Positions 36,768 to 46,100 are shown, counted from the stretch's first letter. The stretch: 64,000 bases of DNA from Clostridium prolinivorans (GCF_004011155.1 NZ_RJWG01000006.1:62001-126000); one strand, 5' to 3'. Program-made: numbers and translations. Notes: generated by a model not told the origin, from the sequence alone.

Positions 36768-38264
36768 CTAATCTCTTGAAAATCCGCCGCTTGGAGCTCC
36801 ACCCATAGGCATTCCTCCACTAAATCCTCCCATAGTGTTTCTATTAGTTTTACTACTATTAGTTGTAGTAGTACTTGTTTGAGGAAGGGTTATTATTACC
36901 TTTTGGCCTTCTGTAAGTCCCTCTGTTACTTCAATGTAATTTTCATTTTCAAGTCCTGTTTTAATTTCAACTAATTTCCCTGCATTAATAGAAGTTTGCG
37001 ATGAAGATACTCCACTTTGTCCTGATGATGCATATTGCCTATTTCTTGTCCCTTGAGCATTACTATTTGTATTTGCTGTTTTTTGACTGCTTGTTTCATC
37101 TTTTGGTAAATTAGTATTTTCTCCTTGAGGTGCTTGTTTACTTTCTATAGATGTCTTACTTGTTTCATCTTGAGGGTTAGCACTTTGGTTTGGTATAGTA
37201 GGGGTTGTACCTGTATTATCTGTACTTTCAACTCTTACAAATTTTTTACCGTTATTTTCTATCAAAGCCTCTGCTGGTATAACTAATGCATTTTCTTTGC
37301 TTTCAACTAAAATTGTTACATTTGCATTCATACCAATTTTTATGCCTTCAGGATTTGTTATTCCTACAACTACATCATAAGTAGTAACATTATTAGAAGA
37401 AGTCCCTACTTCTGCTATTTGCTCTACACTACCTTCATAACTCTTATCTTCAATAGCATCAAATTTTACCTGTGCTTTTTGTCCTAATTTTACTTTTGTA
37501 ATATCAAGCTCGTCTACTGCTACTTTAACTTTAATAGAAGACATATCTACTATTGTTAAAACTGCTTTTCCACTTTGAACACTATCACCATTTACATTAT
37601 TTACTGCAGTAACTACTCCAGATATAGGAGCTGTTACTGTCATTTTGCTTACAGCATTTTTAGCCTCTGTTAATTTATTTTTTGCATCTGTAACTTTAAG
37701 TTTAGCTTGTTCTACAGAAGATTTTGCTTTTTCAACATCAAGTTTATATGACTCTATAGATTTAGTATTTTGTCCAGAATTATTTTGATTATTATTTCCT
37801 GTATTAGCTTGATTATCTTCTGAAGCTTTTTCTGATGAAGCAGCTGCACTTTGAGCAGCAGCTAATTCATTTTGCGCATTAGTAAGATCACTTTGAGCAT
37901 TTTTTAAATTAATATTTGCCTCATTTAAATTATTTTGTGCAGTTGTTACAGCACTATTAAGTTCATCACTGTATGAAGTAAAAAGTTTTTGCCCTGCAGT
38001 AACTTTATCTCCTACTTTTAAAGTTAATCCCTGCAATGTACCATTATTATTAGGACCTATTTCTTTAGTTGTTGCCGCATAAGCAGAACCTGTTCCTTGT
38101 ATACTTACTTCTAAATTTCTTTTTGTTGCAGCAGCTGTTATGTACCTAGCAGAAGCTACGGTTGATTTTTCAGGGAAAATAGCTTTATATCCAAAATATC
38201 CTCCAAACCCAACTCCAATAACTATTAATCCTGCAATAACAGCCTTTAATGCCTTACTTTTCAT
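36768..38264 (-). CDS. HlyD/MacA-type membrane-fusion protein with low-complexity insert
   Basis: The 498-residue protein has an N-terminal membrane anchor (residues 6-27), a lipoyl/barrel half, a coiled-coil hairpin (TTAQNNLNEANINLKNAQSDL onward, rich in Ala, Gln and Asn), the second lipoyl half (ISGVVTAVNNVNGDSV) and a beta-barrel. The C-terminal membrane-proximal domain is interrupted at about 347-425 by 79 residues of Ser, Thr, Asn and Gln with almost no hydrophobic residue, and the protein ends in a Gly/Met-rich tail. Such linkers are common in clostridial MacA-like proteins and may cross the thick wall. It is the first gene of the exporter operon. Confidence 0.88.
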   Translation of the reverse strand: MKSKALKAVIAGLIVIGVGFGGYFGYKAIFPEKSTVASARYITAAATKRNLEVSIQGTGSAYAATTKEIGPNNNGTLQGLTLKVGDKVTAGQKLFTSYSDELNSAVTTAQNNLNEANINLKNAQSDLTNAQNELAAAQSAAASSEKASEDNQANTGNNNQNNSGQNTKSIESYKLDVEKAKSSVEQAKLKVTDAKNKLTEAKNAVSKMTVTAPISGVVTAVNNVNGDSVQSGKAVLTIVDMSSIKVKVAVDELDITKVKLGQKAQVKFDAIEDKSYEGSVEQIAEVGTSSNNVTTYDVVVGITNPEGIKIGMNANVTILVESKENALVIPAEALIENNGKKFVRVESTDNTGTTPTIPNQSANPQDETSKTSIESKQAPQGENTNLPKDETSSQKTANTNSNAQGTRNRQYASSGQSGVSSSQTSINAGKLVEIKTGLENENYIEVTEGLTEGQKVIITLPQTSTTTTNSSKTNRNTMGGFSGGMPMGGAPSGGFSRD

Positions 38265-38608
38265 TCATTAGCCTCCTTTTAAATTTTTAAATTTCGTAGC
38301 AATTTAATATTTTACATTTAACCTCTCTATATAATTTTTAAAAAAATTGAAAAATAATTATTTATAAATAAATTATATAAATCCTATGTTTATGATTTTA
38401 TTAATTTAAAGTGGCATTAAAGTGTCATTGTTGTAAATAAAATGTAAACAAAAATAAATATTTTATAGTATGATTAGACCACAATAAATAGTTTTTGTCA
38501 GATATAGTATATTAAAATAAAAAAGTGCTTTTAAAATATTAGAAATTTCTAATATTTTAAAAGCACAAATTTAAATAAGTTCAATAGAAAGTTTTATTTA
38601 ATTAAAAT
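38265..38608. other. 344-base intergenic region
   Basis: Contains the promoter side of the exporter operon (no clear box pair seen), a short piece at 38464-38487 that matches the end of the intergenic element at 45319-45432 in reverse orientation, and the palindrome described separately. Confidence 0.4.
38525..38566 (-). terminator. 42-bp perfect palindrome, terminator of the fructose operon
   Basis: The two 21-bp halves (beginning GTGCTTTTAAAATATTAG) are exact complements with no loop, flanked by A- and T-runs. It is 42 bases after the IIBC stop. Confidence 0.8.
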
Positions 38609-39976
38609 TTATTTTTCAATAGGCTTTTTCAATATTGAAAGCATTAAGGCTGAAACAACTGTACCAGCTACTATAGCTATTATATATGGTAATAGCTTTC
38701 CTACAACATTAGGTATAAATAATACCCATATTCCACCATGAGGAACAGCTAATGTTGAACCAAAGAACATTGAAATTGCTCCTGTTACTGCAGAACCTAC
38801 CATTATAGATGGAATAACTCTAAATGGATCTGATGCTGCAAATGGTATTGCACCTTCTGTTATAAATGAAAGTCCAAGTGCCCAAGCTGCTTTACCTGCT
38901 TCTCTTTCTTGAAGAGTAAATTTGTTTTTAGAAATAACTGTTGCTAAAGCAAGTCCAAGTGGAGGTACCATACCAGCAGCCATTACTGCTGCCATTATAG
39001 TTGAAGGCTGACCTGCTGCTATAGTTGCTGTTGCAAAAGCATAAGCTGCCTTGTTTACTGGTCCACCCATGTCAAGAGCCATCATACAACCTAATATTAT
39101 ACCTAAAAATACTGCACTAGTTCCTTGTAATCCATTAAGCCAAGCTGCCATAGCATCATTTATGGATTTTACTGGACCACCTAAAACTAAAACCATTATA
39201 ATTCCTATAATTGCTGTAGAAAGAACAGGTAATACTAAAACTGGCATTAAACCTTCCATAGACTTTGGAAGTTTAATATATTTCTTTAATAAAACTACTA
39301 CATAACCAGCAATCAAACCTGCAATCAATGCACCTATAAAACCTGCACCTAATTTATCTGCAAGTGCTCCACCAACAAAACCTGGAACTAAACCTGGTCT
39401 ATCACCTATAGAATAAGCAATATATCCTGCAAGTACTGGAATCATAAGAGCAAATGCTGATTTTCCTGTTGAAAATATTATTTCTCCAAAACTTCCTACA
39501 TTTTCATAAACATATATACCACCAAAAGCAAAACCTAAAGCTATTAATATACCGCCTGCTACAACAAAAGGTATCATGTATGAAACACCAGTCATTAAAT
39601 GTTTATATAGACCTTTTCTTGATTCTTTTTCTTCAGCTTTTATTTTATTTACTTCTTCTGTTAAATTTTCTTTTGGTTTAGCGTTTAAAGCTTTATTTAT
39701 TAATGCTTTAGGATCTTTTATTGCATCTTTAACAGAAACTTCTACTATTGGTAGGCCTTTAAATCTAGACTTGTCTACATTAGTGTCAGCAGCAATAATA
39801 ACTGCCTTTGCTTCTTTTAAGTCTTGTTCTGTTATAACGTTTTCTGCTCCTACAGAACCCTGAGTTTCTACTTTTATTTCGTAACCAAGTTCTTTAGCTG
39901 CCATTTGGAGCGCTTCTGCAGCCATATAAGTGTGGGCTATACCAGTGGGACAAGATGTAACAGCTACAATTTTCAT
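38609..39976 (-). CDS. fruA: PTS fructose-specific EIIBC
   Basis: The 455-residue protein combines the EIIB domain (residues 1-100, active-site Cys9 in TSCPTGIAHTYMAA) and an EIIC membrane domain starting at LYKHLMTGVSYMIPFVVAGG, with GGPVNKAAYAF and PFAASDP motifs of the fructose family. It takes up fructose as fructose 1-phosphate. The EIIA is a separate gene upstream, unlike the three-domain FruA of Bacillus. It is the last gene of the operon fruR-fruK-IIA-IIBC. Confidence 0.94.
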   Translation of the reverse strand: MKIVAVTSCPTGIAHTYMAAEALQMAAKELGYEIKVETQGSVGAENVITEQDLKEAKAVIIAADTNVDKSRFKGLPIVEVSVKDAIKDPKALINKALNAKPKENLTEEVNKIKAEEKESRKGLYKHLMTGVSYMIPFVVAGGILIALGFAFGGIYVYENVGSFGEIIFSTGKSAFALMIPVLAGYIAYSIGDRPGLVPGFVGGALADKLGAGFIGALIAGLIAGYVVVLLKKYIKLPKSMEGLMPVLVLPVLSTAIIGIIMVLVLGGPVKSINDAMAAWLNGLQGTSAVFLGIILGCMMALDMGGPVNKAAYAFATATIAAGQPSTIMAAVMAAGMVPPLGLALATVISKNKFTLQEREAGKAAWALGLSFITEGAIPFAASDPFRVIPSIMVGSAVTGAISMFFGSTLAVPHGGIWVLFIPNVVGKLLPYIIAIVAGTVVSALMLSILKKPIEK

Positions 39977-40134
39977 ATATAAATCCTCCCTTAAAATATA
40001 ATATATATTTAGGTAAATAGCCTATATAAAAATATAGAATAATTGCATTGTAAGTTATAAACTATTTACCTTAATATCTTTTAATAAAATATTTTTAGTA
40101 TATAGATTATGTTATTTATTAAAATTTTTAAAGT

Positions 40135-40575
40135 TTAAAAAGCTTTTATAAAGTCTTCAAAAGTTTCTGCTTTAAATAACTGTTCTCTTACATCATTATG
40201 CATAAGTTTTCTTGATATTTCACTTAAAGCTCTTAGATGTAAATCACTGGATTCTTCTGGAACAGCTATAAGGAAAAATAAATGTGCAGGCTTACCATCC
40301 ATAGAATCATAATCTATGCCTTTATTGCTTCTTCCAAAAACAATAGAAGCTTCTTTAACTGCTGAACTTTTTCCATGAGGAATTGCAATACCCATTCCTA
40401 TTCCTGTTGAGAATTCTTCTTCTCTTTTTAAAACAGCATCTTTAAATTTTTCTTTATCTGTTACTTTTCCATCTGCTACTAAAATGTCTATAAGTTCATT
40501 TAAAACTTCATCTTTATTGCTTCCTTTTAAATTAAAATTTACTCTTTCTTTTGAAAACATTTCTCTTGTTGTCAT
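40135..40575 (-). CDS. PTS fructose-family EIIA
   Basis: The 146-residue protein is an EIIA-Fru domain with the phospho-accepting His in GMGIAIPHGKS and the FFLIAVPEESSDLHLRALSEISRKL region. It shuttles phosphate from HPr to the EIIBC encoded 158 bases downstream. Its start overlaps the last base of fruK, so the two are translationally coupled. Confidence 0.93.
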   Translation of the reverse strand: MTTREMFSKERVNFNLKGSNKDEVLNELIDILVADGKVTDKEKFKDAVLKREEEFSTGIGMGIAIPHGKSSAVKEASIVFGRSNKGIDYDSMDGKPAHLFFLIAVPEESSDLHLRALSEISRKLMHNDVREQLFKAETFEDFIKAF

Positions 40576-41507
40576 TATTGCTCCTCCTTCACTATAACTT
40601 TATCTATTAATTTATCTACTTGTTCTAATGTACAAGCTTCTGTTCCTTCTAATGTTACAGAAGCCGCCCCACTTGCATTGGCAAACTTTAACGTATATTC
40701 ATCGCTAAAGTTTTTTATTATGCTGTATACTAAAGCTGCAACCATAGAATCTCCTGCTCCAACCGTACTTTTAACAGGTACTTTTAAACCATCACATTTT
40801 AGTATTTTATTTTCTGTTACATAAACTGCTCCTTTATCTCCTAAAGAAACAAGTACTTTTTTTATACCATAATTTATAAGTTTTTTAGAAGCATCTATTA
40901 CAGTTTCTTCTTTTTCTTCATCTAAATTCATAAGTTTTTTTAATTCATGTATATTAGGTTTTATTATATCTGGTTTTTCTTTAATTCCTTTTTCTAATAA
41001 TTCTCCTTCAGCATCTAATATAGTTATTGCACCTTTTTCTTTTGCTATTTTAATAAGTTCACCATAAATATTAGAAGGTACACTTGGACTTACTCCACCA
41101 GATAATACTACTATATCATCTTTTTTGCATAAATCACTAAAAGTTTTTATAAAGCTTTCTAATTCTTTATCTTTTATATAAGGTCCTGCTTCGTTTATAT
41201 CTGTATATACTTTATTAACACTATCTACCACTTTTGTGTTAGTTCTTGTACTTTCATTTATATGAATAAATTTAGAAGAAATTTTTCTATTATTTAATTC
41301 TTCTATAAAATAGCTTTCCCAAATCCCACCTAAAAATCCTGTACATACAGAATCTACATTAAAATTTTTAAGAACTTTTGATACGTTTATTCCTTTACCA
41401 CCTATATCGTATCTGATATTAGATACTCTATTTACAGCACCTAATTTAAAATTTTCAATAGTTAATGTTTTATCTAAAGCTGGATTTAACGTTACAGTTA
41501 TTACCAT
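40575..41507 (-). CDS. fruK: 1-phosphofructokinase
   Basis: The 310-residue PfkB-family kinase turns fructose 1-phosphate into fructose 1,6-bisphosphate. It shows the sugar-binding GGKGINVSKVLKNF, the LSGGVSPSVPSNIYGEL region and the catalytic TVGAGDSMVAALVY with the base Asp. Its place between the regulator and the fructose PTS settles FruK rather than tagatose 6-phosphate kinase. GGCGG box before the start. Confidence 0.93.
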   Translation of the reverse strand: MVITVTLNPALDKTLTIENFKLGAVNRVSNIRYDIGGKGINVSKVLKNFNVDSVCTGFLGGIWESYFIEELNNRKISSKFIHINESTRTNTKVVDSVNKVYTDINEAGPYIKDKELESFIKTFSDLCKKDDIVVLSGGVSPSVPSNIYGELIKIAKEKGAITILDAEGELLEKGIKEKPDIIKPNIHELKKLMNLDEEKEETVIDASKKLINYGIKKVLVSLGDKGAVYVTENKILKCDGLKVPVKSTVGAGDSMVAALVYSIIKNFSDEYTLKFANASGAASVTLEGTEACTLEQVDKLIDKVIVKEEQ

Positions 41508-41534
41508 CTATATTTTACCGCCTTTCTGCTTATA

Positions 41535-42299
41535 TTAGTCGCCTTTATTTATTATTTCAACACCTGCATCTTCAAAGTCCTTTATTATTTCTTCATCTAA
41601 ATCTTTACTTGTAATAATAGCAGTTACAGCCCTAATAGGACTTATGACAGAAAAACTTACTTGATTAAACTTTGAACTATCAGATACAATATAAACTTTA
41701 TTGGCAACATTCATCATAGCTTTTTTAGTTTGAGCTTCTATAAAATTTGGAGTAGTTATTCCTTCTTCTACAGAAATTCCATTAGCTCCTATAAAAGCTT
41801 TATCTACTCTAAAATTTCTTAGTACATTCTCAGTTATATGGCCAACCATAGCTCTTGTAATTTTTCTTAAATTTCCCCCTGTAACAACAAGCTCTATGTC
41901 GTCTTTATTAGAAAGTTCTGATGCTATATCAATGGAATTTGTTATAACAGTTATATTTTTAGCTTCAATACATTTTGCAATCTCTAAAGTTGTAGTACCT
42001 GAATCTAAAATTATAGTATCTCCATCTTCAATTAAGGAAGCTGCAATCTTTGCAATAAAAGATTTTTCAGTATGCTTTTCGTCTTCTTTTTCTTTAAATG
42101 TAGGTTCAAAATTGGTTTTTTTAATTCCTACAGCACCACCATGGGTTCTTTTTAAAAGCCCTTTTTCTTCCATATCTTGAAGATCTCTTCTTATTGTAGA
42201 TTCTGATACATTAAATATGGCTGATAACTCATTAACCTTTATACTTCTTTTTTGTTCTAATAATTCTGCTATTTTTTGCTGCCTTTCTTCTACAAACAT
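41535..42299 (-). CDS. fruR: DeoR-family repressor of the fructose operon
   Basis: The 254-residue protein has a DeoR helix-turn-helix (RQQKIAELLEQKRSIKVNELSAIFNVSESTIRRDL) and a C-terminal sugar-phosphate sensor with ILDSGTTTLEIAK and FIGANGIS. Such repressors usually respond to fructose 1-phosphate. It is the first gene of the operon it probably controls. Two inverted half-sites (TTATGCTCAT at 42336 and ATGAGCATAA at 42462) upstream are candidate operators. Confidence 0.9.
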   Translation of the reverse strand: MFVEERQQKIAELLEQKRSIKVNELSAIFNVSESTIRRDLQDMEEKGLLKRTHGGAVGIKKTNFEPTFKEKEDEKHTEKSFIAKIAASLIEDGDTIILDSGTTTLEIAKCIEAKNITVITNSIDIASELSNKDDIELVVTGGNLRKITRAMVGHITENVLRNFRVDKAFIGANGISVEEGITTPNFIEAQTKKAMMNVANKVYIVSDSSKFNQVSFSVISPIRAVTAIITSKDLDEEIIKDFEDAGVEIINKGD

Positions 42300-42335
42300 A
42301 GAAGTTCACTCTCACTTTTGATTATTTATTCTTAT

Positions 42336-42471
42336 TTATGCTCATTTCTTTTTATTGATTAAATTATATATTATTTTTTTATTTAAATCAATACGTTTTC
42401 TATAGTTTTTTAAAATTTTTTATTTATAAAAAATCATGCAAATTAATTCATTCGCTCACATATGAGCATAA
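42336..42471 (-). promoter_or_regulatory. Candidate FruR operators
   Basis: TTATGCTCAT (42336-42345) and its reverse complement ATGAGCATAA (42462-42471) flank the start region of the fructose operon. The outer one is part of a GCTCA-CATA-TGAGC palindrome (42454-42467). Paired sites 126 bases apart suit looping by a DeoR repressor. Confidence 0.5.
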
Positions 42472-42480
42472 TAACGCATA

Positions 42481-42515
42481 AAAAACTCCATGTTCCTACA
42501 AACAATGGAGTTTTT
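42481..42515 (-). terminator. Terminator of the lysine transporter operon
   Basis: 11-bp arms AAAAACTCCAT (42481-42491) and ATGGAGTTTTT (42505-42515), with a T-run on either strand, 28 bases after the ATPase stop. Confidence 0.85.
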
Positions 42516-42542
42516 TATAGTTTAGTAAGTTTAAGCTCATTC

Positions 42543-43283
42543 TTATATTTTTTCTAAAGTACGTTTTAAAAATTCTCTGGTTCTCTCTTGTTTTGGATTA
42601 TTAAAAATTTCTTCAGGAGTTCCTTCCTCTGCAATAACACCTTTATCCATAAACACTATACGATCAGATACTTCTTTAGCAAAACCCATTTCGTGAGTTA
42701 CTATAAGCATTGTAAGTCCAGTTTCAGCAAGTTCTTTCATAACTTTTAAAACTTCTCCTACCATCTCTGGATCAAGAGCTGAAGTAGGCTCATCAAAAAG
42801 CATAACATCTGGTTCCATAGAAAGTGCTCTTGCAATAGCTACACGTTGTTTTTGCCCTCCTGAAAGCTGCTTTGGTTTTGCATTTATATATTGCTCCATT
42901 CCAACAACCCTTAAATATTTTCTAGCTACCTTTTCTGCTTCTTCTTTTGAGCGTTTTAAAACTTTTACCTGTCCAACTATGCAGTTACTTAATACATTAT
43001 GGTTATCAAATAAATTAAATTGCTGAAAAACCATGCCAAGCTTTGTACGATAAGCTCTGGTATCATGTCTTTGGTCTAAAATATTCTCTCCTTTATATAT
43101 TATTTCTCCTCCTGTTGGTTTTTCTAAAAGATTAATACATCTAAGAAGAGTAGATTTACCAGAACCTGATGAGCCTATTATAGAAATTACTTCTCCTTTA
43201 TTTACATAAAAATCTATGTCTTTTAGAACTTCATGATTTCCAAAAGATTTACTTAAATGATTTATTTCAATTACTTTTTCCAT
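42543..43283 (-). CDS. Lysine ABC importer, ATP-binding protein
   Basis: The 246-residue ATPase has Walker [14 protein letters not shown], signature [15 protein letters not shown], Walker [19 protein letters not shown] and the switch His in [10 protein letters not shown], in the polar amino-acid (GlnQ/HisP) subfamily pattern. It energises uptake with the permease 49 bases upstream. The lysine riboswitch in front of the operon indicates lysine as the substrate, which the protein sequence alone would not. Confidence 0.93.
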   Translation of the reverse strand: MEKVIEINHLSKSFGNHEVLKDIDFYVNKGEVISIIGSSGSGKSTLLRCINLLEKPTGGEIIYKGENILDQRHDTRAYRTKLGMVFQQFNLFDNHNVLSNCIVGQVKVLKRSKEEAEKVARKYLRVVGMEQYINAKPKQLSGGQKQRVAIARALSMEPDVMLFDEPTSALDPEMVGEVLKVMKELAETGLTMLIVTHEMGFAKEVSDRIVFMDKGVIAEEGTPEEIFNNPKQERTREFLKRTLEKI

Positions 43284-43332
43284 AATTATTCCTCTTCCTT
43301 TTATAAATTGCCTTATTTTTTATAAATATCTC

Positions 43333-44061
43333 TTATACTTGCATTTGATTAGAATTCATAATATAATTTTCAGGTCCATCTAACTTCTTTTCAATATAAC
43401 GCAAAATTCTTGTAACTGTAAATGTCATTATAAAATAAAGTATGCAGGCAACGAAAAAGGACTCAAAGTATCTAAAATTATTCCCTGCTACAGATTTTGT
43501 TTGGAAAAATAATTCTGATACAGCAATTACATTAAGTACTGAAGTATCTTTTATGTTTATTACAAATTCATTACCTGTTGCTGGTAGAATATTTCTAATA
43601 GCTTGGGGTAATATTACATTAATCATGGTCTGAAAATGTGTCATTCCTATAGCATGAGCAGCTTCAAACTGACCTTTATCTATAGAAACAATACCTCCTC
43701 TTACTATTTCTGACATATAAGCTCCTGTATTTATAGATACTATAAGTATAGCAGCAAAAATTTTATTCATATCTATATTAAAAGCTAAAGCTGAACCATA
43801 GTATATTACCATAGCTTGTACAATCATAGGTGTACCACGGAATATTTCTATATAAATTGATAAAATTATATTTATAAATTTTAAAAGTATTTTTGTTATA
43901 CCTCTCTCTGGTATTGGAGTAGTACGTATGACACCTACAATAAGCCCTATTATAAAACCTATAACAGTACCTATCATAGAAATAAACAAAGTCATAGCAG
44001 CTCCACGGAGAAACATACTCCAGTTTTCCGTAACTATCTTAACTATCCAATCAAAACTCAT
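43333..44061 (-). CDS. Lysine ABC importer, permease
   Basis: The 242-residue protein is a HisM/GlnP-type permease with about five helices and the coupling loop EAAHAIGMTHFQTMINVILPQA. FLRGAAMTLFISMIGT near the N-terminus is the usual family start. It probably acts as a homodimer, since only one permease gene is present. It is 23 bases downstream of the binding-protein gene. Confidence 0.92.
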   Translation of the reverse strand: MSFDWIVKIVTENWSMFLRGAAMTLFISMIGTVIGFIIGLIVGVIRTTPIPERGITKILLKFINIILSIYIEIFRGTPMIVQAMVIYYGSALAFNIDMNKIFAAILIVSINTGAYMSEIVRGGIVSIDKGQFEAAHAIGMTHFQTMINVILPQAIRNILPATGNEFVINIKDTSVLNVIAVSELFFQTKSVAGNNFRYFESFFVACILYFIMTFTVTRILRYIEKKLDGPENYIMNSNQMQV

Positions 44062-44084
44062 TTTGATTCTCTCCTTTTTTATAT

Positions 44085-44924
44085 TTATTTAGCTGCTGGT
44101 TGATTTTTAATTGCAATATCCATAATTTCCTTTCTTTCTTCTTCTGAAATTCCTTTTAATATTTCATTTATTTTTTCAGTTAAACCACTGTTTTTAGCTA
44201 CACCTACAGCAATTGCAGTATCTTCTTCTGATGTATTAAATCCATCTTTAAACTCTATCATTTTAAAGTTTGGATTTGCACTTTGAGCACTAATTCCTTC
44301 AGGACGCTCTGAAACATATCCATCAATCATTCCTGATTCAAGAGCAACTCTCATTGCAGGAAAATTATCCATAGCATTTTGTTTATTTACTCCTTTAATT
44401 TGATCTATTACTGAATAATGAAAAGTATTTAATTGAGCAGTTATTTTTGCCCCTGCAAAGTCTTGAATTGAATCAGCATTTTCAAATTTTCCGCCTTTTT
44501 TTACAACCATAACTAAATCTGATTTATAATAGTTATCTGAAAAATCAATAGTTTCTTTACGTTTAGCTGTTGGTGACATACCTGCTATAATTGCATCAAT
44601 TTTTCCTGAAGTAACTGCTGGTACAAGTCCATCCCATTCAGTTTTTACTATTACTAACTTTTTACCTAATCCATCTGCAATTTTTTTAGCTATTTCTACA
44701 TCATATCCTCCAGCATATTCTGAGCTGCCTTCAATTTTTACAGCTCCATTAGATGAATCTGTCTGAGTCCAGTTAAATGGAGCATAGCCAGCTTCCATTC
44801 CTACCCTGAAAATATTTTGATCTTCATCTTTTTTTGCCTTATTTGAACTGTTTGAAGCACAGCCTGATAAAAGCATAATTGCTGATAATGACATTGATAT
44901 TAATATTGATAATTTCTTTTTCAT
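44085..44924 (-). CDS. Lysine ABC importer, substrate-binding lipoprotein
   Basis: The 279-residue protein has a lipoprotein signal with lipobox LLSGC (Cys22) and a family 3 periplasmic binding domain: FRVGMEAGYAPFNW, GGYDVEIAKKIADGLGK, the DAIIAGMSPTAKRKETIDFS ligand loop. It captures the amino acid at the cell surface. The lysine riboswitch just upstream assigns the specificity. Start with a GGAG box. Confidence 0.93.
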   Translation of the reverse strand: MKKKLSILISMSLSAIMLLSGCASNSSNKAKKDEDQNIFRVGMEAGYAPFNWTQTDSSNGAVKIEGSSEYAGGYDVEIAKKIADGLGKKLVIVKTEWDGLVPAVTSGKIDAIIAGMSPTAKRKETIDFSDNYYKSDLVMVVKKGGKFENADSIQDFAGAKITAQLNTFHYSVIDQIKGVNKQNAMDNFPAMRVALESGMIDGYVSERPEGISAQSANPNFKMIEFKDGFNTSEEDTAIAVGVAKNSGLTEKINEILKGISEEERKEIMDIAIKNQPAAK

Positions 44925-44987
44925 AATTACTGATTCTCCTTTTATTATTTATAACTTATTTATTAATTATTAATTATATTTTGCATA

Positions 44988-45243
44988 TAAAAAAGACCTA
45001 AGGTAAACTTAGGTCTCAATACATACACTTTGAGCTAAGCCCCTCTTCTTTCCCAAAATGAGATAGCACAACTTAATAAACCGGGATGTTTATTAAGACA
45101 GTCCTACAGCTCTTAACTGCAGGCCCAGCATGTAATACTGAGAATATTACACACTTCGGCGATATTTCCTTCTCCTTAGCATCATAGCTTTCTCATGCTC
45201 CTCTAAAGACTGTTAAATACCGCGCCTCTACCTCATCTACAAA
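44988..45243 (-). promoter_or_regulatory. Lysine riboswitch (L box)
   Basis: On the minus strand the leader has P1 arms ATGAGGTAG (45228-45236) and CTATCTCAT (45058-45066), the AGAGGCGCGG and CGCCGAAG motifs of the L-box core, the long GCAGTTAAGAGCTGT hairpin and a terminator (arms 44994-45001 and 45009-45016) with a T-run before the binding-protein gene. Lysine binding should close the terminator and shut off uptake. An extra small CCTCATCT hairpin precedes P1. Confidence 0.95.
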
Positions 45244-45264
45244 AGATGAGGCTATATATTAAAT

Positions 45265-45297
45265 TGTCAGATATAGTGTACAATAATATATTTTTTA
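45265..45297 (-). promoter_or_regulatory. Promoter of the lysine riboswitch transcript
   Basis: Minus strand TTGACT, a 17-base spacer and TACACT lie about 40 bases before P1 of the riboswitch. Both boxes differ by one base from consensus. Confidence 0.65.
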
Positions 45298-45318
45298 AGT
45301 CAATAGTAAATTTATCCT

Positions 45319-45432
45319 ATGATTATCCTACAAAAGTATTTTTCTTAAAATTGACTACTATATTTTCAAGTAAATCAATAATGAGCATACTTGTATAATA
45401 GAAATTTATTTACAGCTTATTGTAGTTTAATC
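45319..45432. repeat. Intergenic element, copy 2
   Basis: Aligns with 20018-20140 from ATGATTATC to the final TTATTGTAGTTTAAT, with a few short gaps. The terminal pairing is CTAC (45355-45358) with GTAG (45422-45425), against CCAC/GTGG in copy 1. It lies between the cupin gene stop and the lysine transporter promoter, both on the minus strand. Confidence 0.65.
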
Positions 45433-45479
45433 ATAATATAAACAAATTATATTTAGAATTTTACAATATTTTAAGTTTT

Positions 45480-46100
45480 TTATTCATGAGCTTCTGCATC
45501 CGCTTTAGTTTGATGAACTGTTCCACGTGGATGCTGAGGTGGTGCATAAATAGAATATAATTTAAGAGGTTTATCTCCCGTATTAATTATATTATGCCAT
45601 TTACCAGCAGGTATAATAACAGCATAATTATCAGAAACTTTAGCTTGAAAACTTAAATTGTCTTTTCTATCTCCAATTTGTGCAAGTCCTTGACCTTCTT
45701 CAATACGTATAAATTGATCAACATTTGGATGAATTTCTAAACCTATATCTTCCCCAACATTAATACTCATTAATGTAAGCTGCAAATGGTTTCCTGTCCA
45801 TAAAGCTGTACGGAAAGTATTATTTTCCTTAGTAGCTTCTTCAAGATTAACTACAAAAGGTTCTGGACCATAATCTTTTAATTTTATTAAAGTATTATCG
45901 TCATCTAATCTAAAAAAATTAAATTTTGCATCATTATCAATTTCATCACTAAAAGGTATAAATTGTTCATCAAATTGTCTTACAAAGTTTGGATTATACA
46001 TCATTGCATTAGTATAATAAGGACATTGATAAATATTATTCATATTATTGGGGCTATACATGCAGTTAAAACATGGATGGGTTTTATAAGTACTATACAT
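45480..46100 (-). CDS. Cupin protein with Tyr/Met/Cys-rich N-terminus
   Basis: The 206-residue protein has a single cupin barrel from about residue 95 to 190: motif 1 as GLEIHPNVDQFIRIEEG (the second His replaced by Asn) and motif 2 as IIPAGKWHNIINTG. In front is an unusual stretch of about 38 residues rich in Tyr, Met, Asn and four Cys (HPCFNCMYSPNNMNN and QCPYYTNAMMY), a composition like that of coat or surface proteins. The C-terminus is His-rich (HPRGTVHQTKADAEAHE). Enzyme activity is unknown. A role in spore coat or metal-dependent surface chemistry is inference only. GGAGATA box. Confidence 0.75.
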   Translation of the reverse strand: MYSTYKTHPCFNCMYSPNNMNNIYQCPYYTNAMMYNPNFVRQFDEQFIPFSDEIDNDAKFNFFRLDDDNTLIKLKDYGPEPFVVNLEEATKENNTFRTALWTGNHLQLTLMSINVGEDIGLEIHPNVDQFIRIEEGQGLAQIGDRKDNLSFQAKVSDNYAVIIPAGKWHNIINTGDKPLKLYSIYAPPQHPRGTVHQTKADAEAHE

